Part shown: piece after piece, positions 1-8,645 of the stretch
Position numbering within the stretch: the stretch's first letter is position 1
How the letters are laid out: the number at the start of each line of letters is the position of its first letter
Source: Lachnospiraceae bacterium UBA4631
GTDB taxonomy: Bacteria > Bacillota > Clostridia > Lachnospirales > Lachnospiraceae
DNA length: 64,000 nt
Direction of reading: 5' to 3'
Assembly (NCBI GenBank): GCA_002406015.1
Contig: DHMX01000023.1
Location: forward strand, 1-64,000
The notes under the pieces: generated by a model
Told to the model about the DNA's origin: nothing
Databases searched by the model: none
What the model saw: only the letters and a program-made list of their open reading frames with translations
Made by a program: the position numbers and the translations under genes

Positions 1-1
1 A

Positions 2-559
2 GAACTGCCAAACCGAATAGATACCAGAAATAACCGTTCGCAACTTGATGGATTAGAGGGTGGCTTAGATGCCGCTGGTGGCATAACGGAGGTTGCAAGA
101 AAAACTCAAAAATTGCTTATTGAATCAGTAGAAAACAGTGTAGAAAGAATAAAGGGATTAACAAATCTTCAAAAAGGTAATTATGGAGAAATGAAGATGG
201 ATGATTTCTTTGAAAGTCAAGGATATAACAGAATTAGTATAGATAGAGTTGTTGACTTGAATGAACCGATACATCAAGGAATAGATGGCGTATATTACAA
301 CCCAGATGGACATCCGCCATACATAATAGGTGAGGCAAAATATGGGACTTCAAAATTGTCAACGCTTGCTGATGGCACTCCACAGATGAGTGATAAATGG
401 ATAATTGAAAGATTGGAAGATGCTGTTGGAGAAGAAATGGCAAATAACATTAAGATGGAAATGATTTTTAATCGAGATAATGTGGGTTCTTTTTTGGTTC
501 AAATTTCTACAGAGGGTAATGTTAATATAACAGAGTTAGTTGATGGTGTTAAGCAATAG
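2..559 (+). CDS. Polymorphic toxin C-terminus, PoNe-type DNase domain (5' end outside window)
   Basis: The frame is open from the first bases, so this is the last ~185 residues of a larger protein; the TTG at 113 is internal. The early part reads ELPNRIDTRN, a linker style common just before toxin tips of polymorphic toxins. The tip shows a PD-(D/E)XK nuclease core: an Asp in GIDGVY (codon 284-286), then GEAKYG with Glu 332-334 and Lys 338-340, followed by QMSDKWIIERL, a PoNe hallmark. PoNe domains are DNA-degrading effectors. The adjacent PoNi gene, 9 bases downstream, supports the call. The delivery route (type VII/LXG, or other) cannot be seen because the N-terminus is missing. Confidence 0.82.
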   Translation, partial: ELPNRIDTRNNRSQLDGLEGGLDAAGGITEVARKTQKLLIESVENSVERIKGLTNLQKGNYGEMKMDDFFESQGYNRISIDRVVDLNEPIHQGIDGVYYNPDGHPPYIIGEAKYGTSKLSTLADGTPQMSDKWIIERLEDAVGEEMANNIKMEMIFNRDNVGSFLVQISTEGNVNITELVDGVKQ

Positions 560-568
560 GAGCGGAAA

Positions 569-1276
569 ATGAGAGATAAATTAAAAGATAAAAAATATTT
601 TAATGCATTAATCGAAAAAGAAAAAAACAATATTATAATGTTTGAAAATGCTGTAAAAAAAGCAGTAATTGAAAAAGGAGAGTCAGATAAAGGGACTCGT
701 AATGGATATACTATTTTGATTAATGAATATCAGAAAATAATAAATTTATTGTATTCTTGCGGGGAAGAACTGGAAACAATTGAAGAATATTACAGAAAAT
801 TATTGTTTTATTATGGTAAGATGTGGGATAGAAAGTATGGCTATATTGAATTGATAAAAGTGCTTTCATTAGCGGTTTTATTTGAAGTTGATAAAACGGA
901 AATAGTGGTTTTAGAAGAAAGACTTATAGCCGAAAATTTTGATGACTATTTAGTAAATGTATTAATTAGAAAAATTGATTCTTCTTGGATAAATAACGGA
1001 ACAGAATTTGAATTTCCCAAAGTATATGATTGTTTAGAAGAAATTATAAATGCTAAAGAATCATTGACTTGTGGGTTGTTGAAAGAATATTTACAAGAAA
1101 AATGGTATGATATACATAAAGAATGTACATGGTATAATAGTCATCTGTCAAATAAAAATATATATTGTGGATATTGGAGTTTTGAAGCAGGTGCCATTGC
1201 AAAGATATTAAAACTAGATGATAGTAGTTTGAGGGATATTCAATATTATCCATATGATTTGGTTCATTATAAGTAA
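569..1276 (+). CDS. PoNi-family immunity protein (DUF1910/DUF1911)
   Basis: 235 residues, starting 9 bases after the toxin stop with GGAG in the junction (AGGAGCGGAAA then ATG). The C-terminus GYWSFEAGAIAKILKLDDSS followed by a YYPYDL motif is the characteristic DUF1911 (PoNi C-terminal) signature; the N-terminal helical half fits DUF1910. Known PoNi proteins bind and neutralise the cognate PoNe DNase in the cytoplasm, protecting the producer and its kin. The gene order toxin-immunity and tight spacing indicate co-transcription. It is intact, unlike several immunity-like genes downstream. Confidence 0.85.
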   Translation: MRDKLKDKKYFNALIEKEKNNIIMFENAVKKAVIEKGESDKGTRNGYTILINEYQKIINLLYSCGEELETIEEYYRKLLFYYGKMWDRKYGYIELIKVLSLAVLFEVDKTEIVVLEERLIAENFDDYLVNVLIRKIDSSWINNGTEFEFPKVYDCLEEIINAKESLTCGLLKEYLQEKWYDIHKECTWYNSHLSNKNIYCGYWSFEAGAIAKILKLDDSSLRDIQYYPYDLVHYK

Positions 1277-1571
1277 TAGTGTAATCAGCAGTATTTTAGA
1301 CTTGAAAATAGTAAAAGAATATCGTTTTTACTGTTTGACCCTACAAGTTGGTCAATTGTTTGAGGCTGAATGGTAGAGAGTATTATGTTACAACGGCACT
1401 CATCAGAGGTATAAGAGGTATGAAAAATTCATTATATTACTAAACAAAAGCACAGAATAGAGGATGTGTTATTGATGGCAACAGACATAGAACATTCTTG
1501 ATTCTCTGCTATATGGTAAAATTAATAAAGAAGTCCGAAGGCATAACTGTAAGAAGTAGAATATAAGATTA

Positions 1572-1767
1572 GGAAAACAGTCACAAAAGCAGTTGCAAAA
1601 TGCAACTTCGCAGTGTGTCGCCAGAACTGTTCTCAATGCCATTAATAAGATAGACGCAGATAAACTGGTAAAGCTTAGAGTGGGACAAGGCTGGCAGGAG
1701 CTGCGTATCAATTTTTATTGCCACAAGATTGGAATTTGAATTGGATTACGAATATAAGAGGTATTAA
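1572..1767 (+). pseudogene. Scrap of an immunity-like gene, frameshifted
   Basis: Inside the 1277-1785 gap the plus strand reads VLNAINKIDADKLVKL then GWQELRINFYCHK, closes, and one frame over continues LEFELDYEYKRY before a stop at 1765-1767. The two pieces join naturally into one C-terminal end, resembling YezG/DUF600-type immunity proteins. No start or ribosome site is present upstream and a stop precedes the first piece. It is most likely the tail of a decayed gene. The family assignment is tentative. Confidence 0.35.
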
Positions 1768-1785
1768 GTATTAAGGAGTATCTAT

Positions 1786-2067
1786 ATGGATGATAGGTTA
1801 GAATTAAAAAAACAAATTAAAAAGATAATTTCAATGTTAGAAAAACGCTTGATAGATGACCCGGATAGACCCATATTAAAAACATTATATGAGAGATATG
1901 TGAGGGCTGAAGAATTATTAAGCAATCATGATGATGATAAAATAATGATTATTGGTGGGTGTAGGGCATATTTGGATGCATTTAGCGATTATATGACCCC
2001 ATTGTTAATTGAAATGGATAAAGCAGAAAAAATGTATTCTAATATGAAATATGAAAAAAAGCAATAA
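1786..2067 (+). CDS. Small hypothetical protein, probable immunity-type
   Basis: 93 residues, acidic and helical by appearance, with the motif GGCRAYLDAFSDYMTP near the centre-end. ATG at 1786 is preceded by AAGGAG (about 7 bases upstream). I do not recognise a characterised family; no signal peptide or membrane segment is visible. Its position among PoNi and SUKH-type genes suggests an orphan immunity protein, which is inference from context only. Confidence 0.6.
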   Translation: MDDRLELKKQIKKIISMLEKRLIDDPDRPILKTLYERYVRAEELLSNHDDDKIMIIGGCRAYLDAFSDYMTPLLIEMDKAEKMYSNMKYEKKQ

Positions 2068-2209
2068 TGCCAAGGCGGTATTGAATTATATTTCTACATG
2101 AGAACACCAAATGGTATTTATTTTGTTGCAAAAACAGCTAACCTCAGCTTGATTTTAATGAAAATGCTGCTCGAATAACACTTATTGCAATTAATGGAGG
2201 AAACTAAAA

Positions 2210-2552
2210 ATGGATGCTGAGAAAATTAAAGTAATCAATGATTATCTGAAAGAGCAGTTATGGATGGATTTTGAAATTTGTAATATGAACGGTGGTAAGC
2301 TTGAAATGTTTGGTTTCTTAGATGAGGCTGGGGAAGAAAAAATTAGAATAACATTTGATAGACCATATATGGTAATTAGCACATTTTTTTTCACTTATGA
2401 AGGAAATGGTGATTTTATATCATTGGTTGGTAGAATTAAATAAAAAGTATGGTGTTACGCAAGGAACCCAAATTTTTAAGTTATCGGATATTAATATTAA
2501 TAGCAATATGTATATAATAGCAAAAGCAATCGAAGTGCAGATAATGAATTAA
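2210..2552 (+). pseudogene. Small immunity-like gene broken by a frameshift
   Basis: The ATG at 2210 has a GGAGG ribosome site and opens a 77-residue frame that stops at 2443. The neighbouring frame then continues KKYGVTQGTQIFKLSDI and on to a stop at 2550-2552. The one-base shift could lie in an eight-T run at 2384-2391 or in the A-rich stretch near 2436-2446, where removing one base restores a single ~113-residue protein. The product family is not recognised. The alternative is a genuine 77-residue protein plus chance coding-like sequence. Confidence 0.45.
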
Positions 2553-2690
2553 AAAGAACAGTTGCATATTTAGGAGCGATTACTCTTTGTATGCTTGTGA
2601 TATTGTAAAACCAGATGGAGAGAAGTATCAGCCGGCTAAGATAAGTGAGGAATGTTTATTTCCAAAACAATAGGAGTGAATATAAGTATT

Positions 2691-3134
2691 ATGGAAAAAG
2701 TGACTAAAGAGAGATTGACAAAAGTTGGTTGGGATGAAAAGAAAACAATAGATGTATCTGATATTAAAGCTATGTATCAAAAAGCAGGTCTTGTAATGCC
2801 GAGTAATGTAGAAAAATTTTTAAGTACATATGGGATGCTTGTTTTCGAAGATGGTGAAAGAAAGGAAAATTTGGAGTTTATTCCGCAGAAAGCATTAGGA
2901 TGAAATTTGGATAAAGAATATTTTGAGGAATTGCTTGAAGACTATGGTATTAATGAAATAGTGTATCCTATAGGAGTTATTTGTAGGGGAAATTTAATGG
3001 TGTTAATGACAGAGCAAGACATATTTTATTGTTACACTGATGGGTATTTAGAAAAGGCAGGAGAGAGTGTTGAAGATATGCTGGATTGCTTGGTAGGAGA
3101 ATGTAGTGAGGCAATGCAGGAACAGGTAATGTGA
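2691..3134 (+). pseudogene. SUKH-3-type immunity gene with in-frame stop
   Basis: The ATG at 2691 opens MEKVTKERLTKVGWDEKKT, the typical start of a SUKH-3 (SMI1/KNR4 superfamily) immunity protein, followed by FLSTYGMLVFED. A TGA at 2901-2903 interrupts it; the same reading frame then continues with NLDKEYFEELLEDYG and IVYPIGVICRGNLMVLM, the expected second half of the fold, to the stop at 3134. The lengths before and after the stop add up to a normal ~147-residue member. A single nonsense change (for example GGA to TGA) or a sequencing error explains it. SUKH proteins neutralise varied toxins. Confidence 0.72.
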
Positions 3135-3207
3135 GAAGCTGCGGAGACAATGGAAATCTTCGCTGGAGTCGTCATCTACGGTGAAGACGAAATGACATTA
3201 GAAGAAT

Positions 3208-3642
3208 ATGAATCTACAACAAGTGGTTGATGCAATTAATGAAGCATTTTTGAATCAAAAAGGCAAAATCAGCGTTTCCGGGGGAATAGAAATGCAATAT
3301 AGAATAGAAGAATATAAATTGAAAAATGGTATTGAGGATATAAGTATCATATTTGACGAGAAATATGAGTTGTTGACAACTTTTATGTCATGCGATTTGT
3401 TGCCTTTTGAAGCATGGATTAAATCAGATTTTGATAAAGTGCTATCAGGTGAAAGCAAGTATGAAGAAGTAAATGGAAATGTATGTTGTGCGGAAATAAG
3501 TCCTAAAACGACTAAAGTATATGATAATCTGGCAAAGGATGCTATGGGGAATTGGTGTGAAGTTGATACAAAAGAACTTCGTCAAATAATTGATGAGTGG
3601 TGTGATAAAGTTCGAAAATTTAAAAATGAGCATCACAATTAA
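3208..3642 (+). CDS. Hypothetical protein, probable immunity-type
   Basis: 144 residues with no signal peptide or membrane segment. The C-terminal part (YEEVNGNVCCAEISPKTTKV, then KELRQIIDEWCDKVRKF) looks like a small cytosolic alpha/beta fold. I do not recognise the family with confidence. No good ribosome site precedes the ATG; the sequence just before it (3140-3230) encodes AAETMEIFAGVVIYGEDEM in another frame, a scrap of a different gene, so this gene may have been inserted onto a decayed neighbour. Immunity role is inferred from context. Confidence 0.5.
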   Translation: MNLQQVVDAINEAFLNQKGKISVSGGIEMQYRIEEYKLKNGIEDISIIFDEKYELLTTFMSCDLLPFEAWIKSDFDKVLSGESKYEEVNGNVCCAEISPKTTKVYDNLAKDAMGNWCEVDTKELRQIIDEWCDKVRKFKNEHHN

Positions 3643-4004
3643 GCCTCCCTACACGCAGGTTTTAATCCTAGTTTATATCATCGATTTCAGTCAAAATGGT
3701 TGCGGCAGCAATCATGTCAATCTCCGAAATAAATTCATTTTGTCAATAAGCTATTTCAGCAATAATAGGTGGTTCAGTACATGATTTTGACACTTAGTTA
3801 AATTATTTTCAATATGAAATAGAAGAAGGAATATGTGCTGGATATTGGGAGAATTTTTGAGTAAAGAAACAACATAGGATGCAATGTATTATTTTATGAA
3901 CGAGATTGAAAATCCTTAAATGAACAATACAGAGGAGAGATGGGCATATGCAACTGCAATAGAAATATGGTATTCAGAATTGGAATCAAGGTAGGTAATA
4001 AAGT
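3643..4004 (+). other. Gene-free stretch with degraded coding scraps
   Basis: No intact gene is visible. Two plus-strand snippets look once-coding: QYEIEEGICAGYWENF ending at a stop near 3858, and, near 3882-3993, MYYFMNEIENP followed by a stop and MNNTEERWAYATAIEIWY. They resemble immunity-array debris like that upstream. No terminator or promoter stands out. Confidence 0.35.
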
Positions 4005-5297
4005 ATGAGAATAGAAAATAGAATAAGAACGGCAATTTTATCAGTCATATTGATTGTTTTTTTGACTGGATGCTCGGCATTAGAGGAGCAGACGGAATTA
4101 AAACAAAATAGTGATACTGCGGAAAATTTAGTTTTGACAGAAGCAGAAAATAAGAACAATAATGCAGAAATACAGGCTAAAAAGGATGAAATCAGAACAT
4201 ATTCATCAGCAGATGAAATAAATGCATTAAATATACGGGAAAACCTGCTGGCATTTTACTTGGTTCTAAATAGTAAGAAACCGTTTGTCAGTGCAGATGA
4301 AGGATGTCAGGAATTTTATTGGGACGAGTATTACTGGCATCAGGGAGAACTGGAACTGTCATTTACAATATCCGACTTTATGCTTGTGGACATGGATGGT
4401 GATGAGGAGGAGGAACTTGTACTAACCGGATATATGCCGGAAACAACGCAGATATTTGATTATCAGGAAGGAAAAGTATATAGTTATCAGTTTGCTTATA
4501 GAGGTGTGAAAGGAATTCTTCCAAATGGAATCTATAATGGCTCAAGTGGACATGATATAGGCGGATTTTATCGGATGTACTTTGATAAGGGAATTTATGA
4601 GGAAGAAACACTGGCATATATGGAACATGAATATTATGAAGTGGAAGGTGTAGAAGCATCTAAGGAAGAATTTGATAACTACACAGAAACTTTTTTGAAT
4701 ACTGAACAAGTTGAGGCTATAGATTTCACAGAAGAAACGTTAGAAAAAAACTTATTGGGAGATTTGACAGAAGAGGAACAGTCTATTGTAGAAAATATAG
4801 CACCGGAAGAGATTATAAAGAAAACTATTCCATATACAGCGGAAGAATTGCAGGATTATTTAGATGTATTGAGAGGAGATAAAGAATTTATTTGTGTGAC
4901 GGATGAAAGGAGAAGTTTTTTCCTTGAAGATAATTATATCAGAAGTAAGACAGAGCATGAAGAGTATCAGGTATTGTATTTTAGTATTGTAGATATGGAC
5001 GGTGATGAAAAGGCAGAAGTTATGCTGACCTGTTATCCTGATACTGTATTAATTTTGCATAGTGTACAGGGAGAAGTGCGAGGATATCAATTTAGCATCT
5101 ATGATGAAATGCGAACAGTTGCAGATGATGGAACTTATAGTTTTAACAAGCATGGTGTAACAGGCTATGGAAAAATCATTTCTTTTGGAGAAATGGATTA
5201 TGAAACAGAACCGGTTAATAATTTGAATAATGGTATTTCAGACAGAATACAATACTATTTCTTCTCAGAAGAGACAATAAATCAATGGTTAGAATAA
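4005..5297 (+). CDS. Lipoprotein with two DMDGDE calcium-loop-like motifs
   Basis: 430 residues. The N-terminus has a basic start, a hydrophobic stretch and a lipobox LTGC (Cys at about residue 23), so it is likely a lipid-anchored surface protein. Two related halves carry VDMDGDEEEELVLTGY (about residue 126) and VDMDGDEKAEVMLTCYPD (about residue 328), loops similar to EF-hand or FG-GAP-type metal sites, each followed by a short segment on a value that is written and read back (YSYQF / RGYQFS). This suggests an internal duplication. The function is unknown. The neighbourhood is the toxin-immunity array, but a lipoprotein is not a typical immunity protein. Confidence 0.7.
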   Translation: MRIENRIRTAILSVILIVFLTGCSALEEQTELKQNSDTAENLVLTEAENKNNNAEIQAKKDEIRTYSSADEINALNIRENLLAFYLVLNSKKPFVSADEGCQEFYWDEYYWHQGELELSFTISDFMLVDMDGDEEEELVLTGYMPETTQIFDYQEGKVYSYQFAYRGVKGILPNGIYNGSSGHDIGGFYRMYFDKGIYEEETLAYMEHEYYEVEGVEASKEEFDNYTETFLNTEQVEAIDFTEETLEKNLLGDLTEEEQSIVENIAPEEIIKKTIPYTAEELQDYLDVLRGDKEFICVTDERRSFFLEDNYIRSKTEHEEYQVLYFSIVDMDGDEKAEVMLTCYPDTVLILHSVQGEVRGYQFSIYDEMRTVADDGTYSFNKHGVTGYGKIISFGEMDYETEPVNNLNNGISDRIQYYFFSEETINQWLE

Positions 5298-5449
5298 ATA
5301 CTGGAGGCATAAAACAGGTTTATTATCGGAAGTTAGTACCTTGGAGTAACGGAGAGAAAGAATGTTTCCAAGTATAGAATTAAATGTATTTGTAAAATAC
5401 AAAGGTGCATAATGATATTTGATGGTGAATATCTTAGAGAGGTAGTAAA

Positions 5450-5830
5450 ATGATAAAAAATGGAAGATATGCGTATTATAAAGGAAATGAATTTAAATTT
5501 TCTAAAGATGCTGATGGTAACTATATTATTATTACATCAGATTCTCAAAAAATTGATGATACCTTTCAAGATAAATATAATACAGGAGTATTCAGCAAAA
5601 TCATTGATTTATCAGATTTAGATGAAATTTACAAAATAGAAACTTATGGAAAGGTTAATGAGGAGCGGGTTTCAATTATAAAGGAAAAACATGGAGAATA
5701 TCTGGTTGGTACAAGTAATTGTAAAATAGGAGAAAAATTGAACCTTGAACGGGTTGATAAGTATGGATATGAAGGTTGGTTAAGTTCAAATTTAGTTCAG
5801 ATTATTGAAGAAAAACAAGTTATAAAATAA
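5450..5830 (+). CDS. Hypothetical protein, probable immunity-type
   Basis: 126 residues, start ATG at 5450 preceded by GAGAGGTAG about 6 bases upstream. The sequence begins MIKNGRYAYYKGNEFKFSKD and ends GWLSSNLVQIIEEKQVIK, a beta-rich pattern seen in small cytosolic proteins scattered in toxin-immunity arrays of Firmicutes. There is no signal peptide or membrane segment. Specific family not recognised. The 150 bases before it hold only short scraps. Confidence 0.55.
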   Translation: MIKNGRYAYYKGNEFKFSKDADGNYIIITSDSQKIDDTFQDKYNTGVFSKIIDLSDLDEIYKIETYGKVNEERVSIIKEKHGEYLVGTSNCKIGEKLNLERVDKYGYEGWLSSNLVQIIEEKQVIK

Positions 5831-5840
5831 TGTTCGCACA

Positions 5841-5892
5841 ACATCAGCGGGTATTTCTAAAAGCCTAAAAAGCCATAAAATCCCGCTGATGT
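5841..5892. repeat. Inverted repeat between convergent genes (possible weak terminator)
   Basis: ACATCAGCGGG at 5841-5851 pairs perfectly with CCCGCTGATGT at 5882-5892 across a 30-base loop. It sits between the plus-strand immunity-type gene and the minus-strand SDR gene. No clear T-run follows, so it may be a terminator of low strength or the border of the accessory region. Confidence 0.4.
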
Positions 5893-5933
5893 GCTGCTAT
5901 ATGCCCCATTTCCCGACAGCTCTGCGGGATGAC

Positions 5934-6764
5934 CTACAATTCTAAAATATCGGTGGATGCAGCCAAATCCGTTTGTGTCTCATAAGCTGCAATTCGCTCG
6001 TTTAATCTTTGAATCGTTGCACGCAAAGCCTGTGAGCCAAGTACCATACGAAGCGGTGCCGGGGTTTTATCTACACTCTCAATAATACACTCTGCCATTT
6101 TTGACGGGTCGCCGGGAGCTAAGCCCTTAGAGGCATCAAGCATATTCAAGAAACCATGGCAGCTTTCATATTCCGGCATAAGATTTGCAACCTTTGCACT
6201 GCCATAGCGAAACTCCGTTCTTGCCCCGCCCGGTTCAACAATCGTTACACCAATGTTAAATTGTGCAACCTCCTGTGCAAGAGCTTCACAAAAGCCCTCA
6301 ATACCAAATTTTGTTGCGTGATACATAGAGTTTGCCGCAAAAGCAACCTGTCCGCCATAGGATGACATTTGGATAAGTCTGCCGCCGCCTTGTTTTCTCA
6401 TATATGGTACTGCCGTTTTCAGTAACTGTATGGAGCCGACAAGATTGGTTGCAATAATATGATTAATTTCTTCATCCTTTAGTTCCTCAACACAACCAAA
6501 CAAGCCATAACCCGCATTGCTGATAACAACATCAATTCTTTCATGCTTTTCAAAACTGTCCTTAACTGTTTGCTTTACTGCTTCTGCGTCTGTAACATCA
6601 AGAAGTACACAATCAAAGGTATCCGGAAATGTATCAATGAACTCCTTAACCTTTTCGATATTTCTTACAGTACCGACAACCGTATCTCCCTTTTCCAAAA
6701 GCTGTTTTGTCATTTCATAGCCAAATCCACTTGAAACACCTGTAATTAACCAATTTCGTTTCAT
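5934..6764 (-). CDS. Short-chain dehydrogenase/reductase (SDR)
   Basis: 276 residues using the ATG at 6764, which follows GGAGG by 8 bases; an upstream TTG in frame is inside that ribosome site and is unlikely. Classical SDR features: TGVSSGFG nucleotide-binding loop (residues 8-15), NAG (83-85), Ser in MSS (134-135) and the catalytic YHATK (Tyr148, Lys152). It should catalyse an NAD(P)H-linked oxidation or reduction of a small molecule; the substrate is unknown. It lies 21 bases behind the CMD-family gene and is probably co-transcribed with it under the divergent LysR regulator. Confidence 0.9.
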   Translation of the reverse strand: MKRNWLITGVSSGFGYEMTKQLLEKGDTVVGTVRNIEKVKEFIDTFPDTFDCVLLDVTDAEAVKQTVKDSFEKHERIDVVISNAGYGLFGCVEELKDEEINHIIATNLVGSIQLLKTAVPYMRKQGGGRLIQMSSYGGQVAFAANSMYHATKFGIEGFCEALAQEVAQFNIGVTIVEPGGARTEFRYGSAKVANLMPEYESCHGFLNMLDASKGLAPGDPSKMAECIIESVDKTPAPLRMVLGSQALRATIQRLNERIAAYETQTDLAASTDILEL

Positions 6765-6785
6765 CCTTTTTTCCTCCAATCTATT

Positions 6786-7535
6786 TTATTTTGCTGCTTC
6801 GTTTACACAATTCAGTGCGTTCAAACTCCTCGGATAACCAATATACGGAATGCATTGAGAAATCACATCTATAAGAAACGCTTTGCTGTTTCCTAATTTC
6901 ATATTTGCTGAGGCGTGGGAAATAAGCTGAGGCTCGCAACCGCCCTGTGCAGCAAGAAAACAAAAAGTAATCAATTCTCTCTGTTTGTAATCAAGACCGT
7001 TTCTTGTATAGTAATCACCAAAACAGTTATCGGTTAGCCAATAGTGGATGTGCCGGCTGTCTGGATTTCCCGATTTATAAAAATCACGCATTGAGTCACC
7101 GAAAATATCAATCTGAGCCTGTCTGCCTTTTTCAAGACTGTCATCCGTTGTTGTGGTGGACTGATTTTCAAGCGGAAGCGTAATACCGAGAGAAGTTAAA
7201 ACTTCATTTGTTCCTTTCAAAAAAGGAAACACCCTGCCGATTCCGAGATAAGCAACTGCCTGATAAACGGTTTCTTTTATTTCAACAGGTGTTACTCCGA
7301 AATTCATTGCCGCAGGCAGTAACGCTTTGTATTCGTCAATGCCCTGACAACCGATTATCGTTGCCAGTATTGCAAGCCACCTTGTTTTATCATCCAAATG
7401 ACTGTGGTTTACGACTTCATCAAAGGCAAAGTTATCAAACCGTTCAATAAATTCCGGGTCGGTTTTCAAAAATGATGAAATATAATCCGGGAACATCTTT
7501 TCGTGGTATTCTTTTGCATTGTTTGTAATAGACAT
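6786..7535 (-). CDS. Carboxymuconolactone decarboxylase (CMD) family protein, two-domain
   Basis: About 249 residues from the ATG at 7535 (a GTG three codons upstream overlaps the GGGGTG ribosome site). Two CMD/AhpD-like helical repeats are visible: WLAILATIIGCQGIDEYK followed by FGVTPVEIKETVYQAVAYLG, and later LITFCFLAAQGGCEP followed by SQCIPYIGYPRSLNAL. The AhpD CxxC pair is absent, so simple peroxidase activity is not implied. The N-terminal domain and the SDR partner fit a small-molecule redox or detoxification operon. The gene is divergent from a LysR regulator, whose promoter region it shares. Confidence 0.85.
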   Translation of the reverse strand: MSITNNAKEYHEKMFPDYISSFLKTDPEFIERFDNFAFDEVVNHSHLDDKTRWLAILATIIGCQGIDEYKALLPAAMNFGVTPVEIKETVYQAVAYLGIGRVFPFLKGTNEVLTSLGITLPLENQSTTTTDDSLEKGRQAQIDIFGDSMRDFYKSGNPDSRHIHYWLTDNCFGDYYTRNGLDYKQRELITFCFLAAQGGCEPQLISHASANMKLGNSKAFLIDVISQCIPYIGYPRSLNALNCVNEAAK

Positions 7536-7591
7536 TTTATTCACCCCAATCTTTTTTACCGTATTTGTCTGTTTTGTAAGGTTCTGTCTTG

Positions 7592-7620
7592 ATTATATTG
7601 GCTTTCCGGTAATCAATCAA
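7592..7620 (-). promoter_or_regulatory. Sigma-A-type promoter of the CMD-SDR operon
   Basis: On the minus strand TTGATT (7615-7620), 17-base spacer, TATAAT (7592-7597), 57 bases before the CMD start. Confidence 0.7.
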
Positions 7621-7638
7621 TTCTTTATACTTGCATTA

Positions 7639-7667
7639 TTGATAAGTTATACTAATCGTTATATAAT
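7639..7667 (+). promoter_or_regulatory. Sigma-A-type promoter of the LysR gene
   Basis: TTGATA (7639-7644), 17-base spacer, TATAAT (7662-7667), 20 bases before the lysR-type start. The -10 boxes of the two divergent promoters are about 65 bases apart, the usual arrangement for a LysR regulator controlling both. Confidence 0.7.
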
Positions 7668-7687
7668 AAAACAAATGAGGTGATACG

Positions 7688-8578
7688 ATGCTTTTAAGAC
7701 AAATGGAATACTTTCAGGCAGTTGTTGAAAAGGGTAATTTTTACCTTGCGGCAGAAGCGTGTTGCATTTCACAATCTGCAATTTCGCAGCAAATTAAGAA
7801 GCTGGAGGATGAACTCGGAGTCAAACTCTTAGAACGTCATAACCGGACCTTCAGCTTAACACAGGCAGGCGAACACTTTTACCGGAAAAGTCTTGTCATA
7901 ACAGGTGATATAGAGCAGCTTATCAGAGAAACAAAACGCATTGACAGCTCCGACAAGGTGGTTGTTCACTTGGGATATTATAAGGGTTATATGGGAAACG
8001 AACTGATGGAAGCTGTATCGGAATTTTCTCAAAAATATCCTGCCGTTGATATAAATATAATAGTAGGAAGTCATGAGGAGTTATATGAAGCGTTGGAAAA
8101 TGACACCGTTGATTTTGTGCTTAGTGACCAACGCCGGGCATTTTCCGGAGCATATAATAATCTTCCGCTTTCGGAAAGCAGCACCTACATCGAAATTTCT
8201 TCCGGAAATCCGTTAAGCAGGCTAAAGCAAATGGAACTGGATGATTTAAAGAACACACCCTGCATTCTTGTAGCAAATGAAAATGCCCATAAGGAAGAAC
8301 GAGAGTACTATGAGAAAATTGTCGGGCTTAAAGGAACCTTTGTGTTTGTTAATTCCATACAGGAGGCAAGATTAAAAATTATAACCGGACAAGGCTATAT
8401 GCCGGTTGATGTTATCGGAGAGCAGCAGTGGCATGATACGGCGATAAGCAGAATCCGACTGGTAAGAAAATCCGGTCCAATTAAAAAAAGCTACTGTGCT
8501 TTTTGGAAAAAGGATAATTCCGGATATTATATCGAAGAATTTGCCGATATGCTAAAGAAGCAGTTTGACAGTATATAA
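7688..8578 (+). CDS. LysR-family transcriptional regulator
   Basis: 296 residues, ATG with GAGGTG ribosome site. The N-terminal winged helix-turn-helix is clear (residues 14-50, ACCISQSAISQQIKKLEDEL, then GVKLLERHNR). The rest is a periplasmic-binding-protein-like effector domain, with DFVLSDQRR and ILVANENAH segments. LysR proteins bind small co-inducers and usually control an adjacent divergent operon; here that is the CMD-SDR pair. The ligand is unknown. Confidence 0.93.
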   Translation: MLLRQMEYFQAVVEKGNFYLAAEACCISQSAISQQIKKLEDELGVKLLERHNRTFSLTQAGEHFYRKSLVITGDIEQLIRETKRIDSSDKVVVHLGYYKGYMGNELMEAVSEFSQKYPAVDINIIVGSHEELYEALENDTVDFVLSDQRRAFSGAYNNLPLSESSTYIEISSGNPLSRLKQMELDDLKNTPCILVANENAHKEEREYYEKIVGLKGTFVFVNSIQEARLKIITGQGYMPVDVIGEQQWHDTAISRIRLVRKSGPIKKSYCAFWKKDNSGYYIEEFADMLKKQFDSI

Positions 8579-8596
8579 AAGCAGTATAACCAAAAA

Positions 8597-8625
8597 GGTG
8601 TAACCCCGTTTGCAGAGGTTACACC
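8597..8625. terminator. Bidirectional intrinsic terminator
   Basis: GGTGTAACC (8597-8605) pairs with GGTTACACC (8617-8625) across an 11-base loop. On the minus strand a TTTTT run follows the stem; on the plus strand ACATTTTCT follows. It separates the convergent lysR-type and aminotransferase genes. Confidence 0.8.
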
Positions 8626-8645
8626 ACATTTTCTAAAATATTCGA

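Noticed and set aside
1469..1711. Minus-strand open frame of 80 codons
   Set aside because: No ribosome site and unlikely composition; the plus strand carries a recognisable gene scrap.
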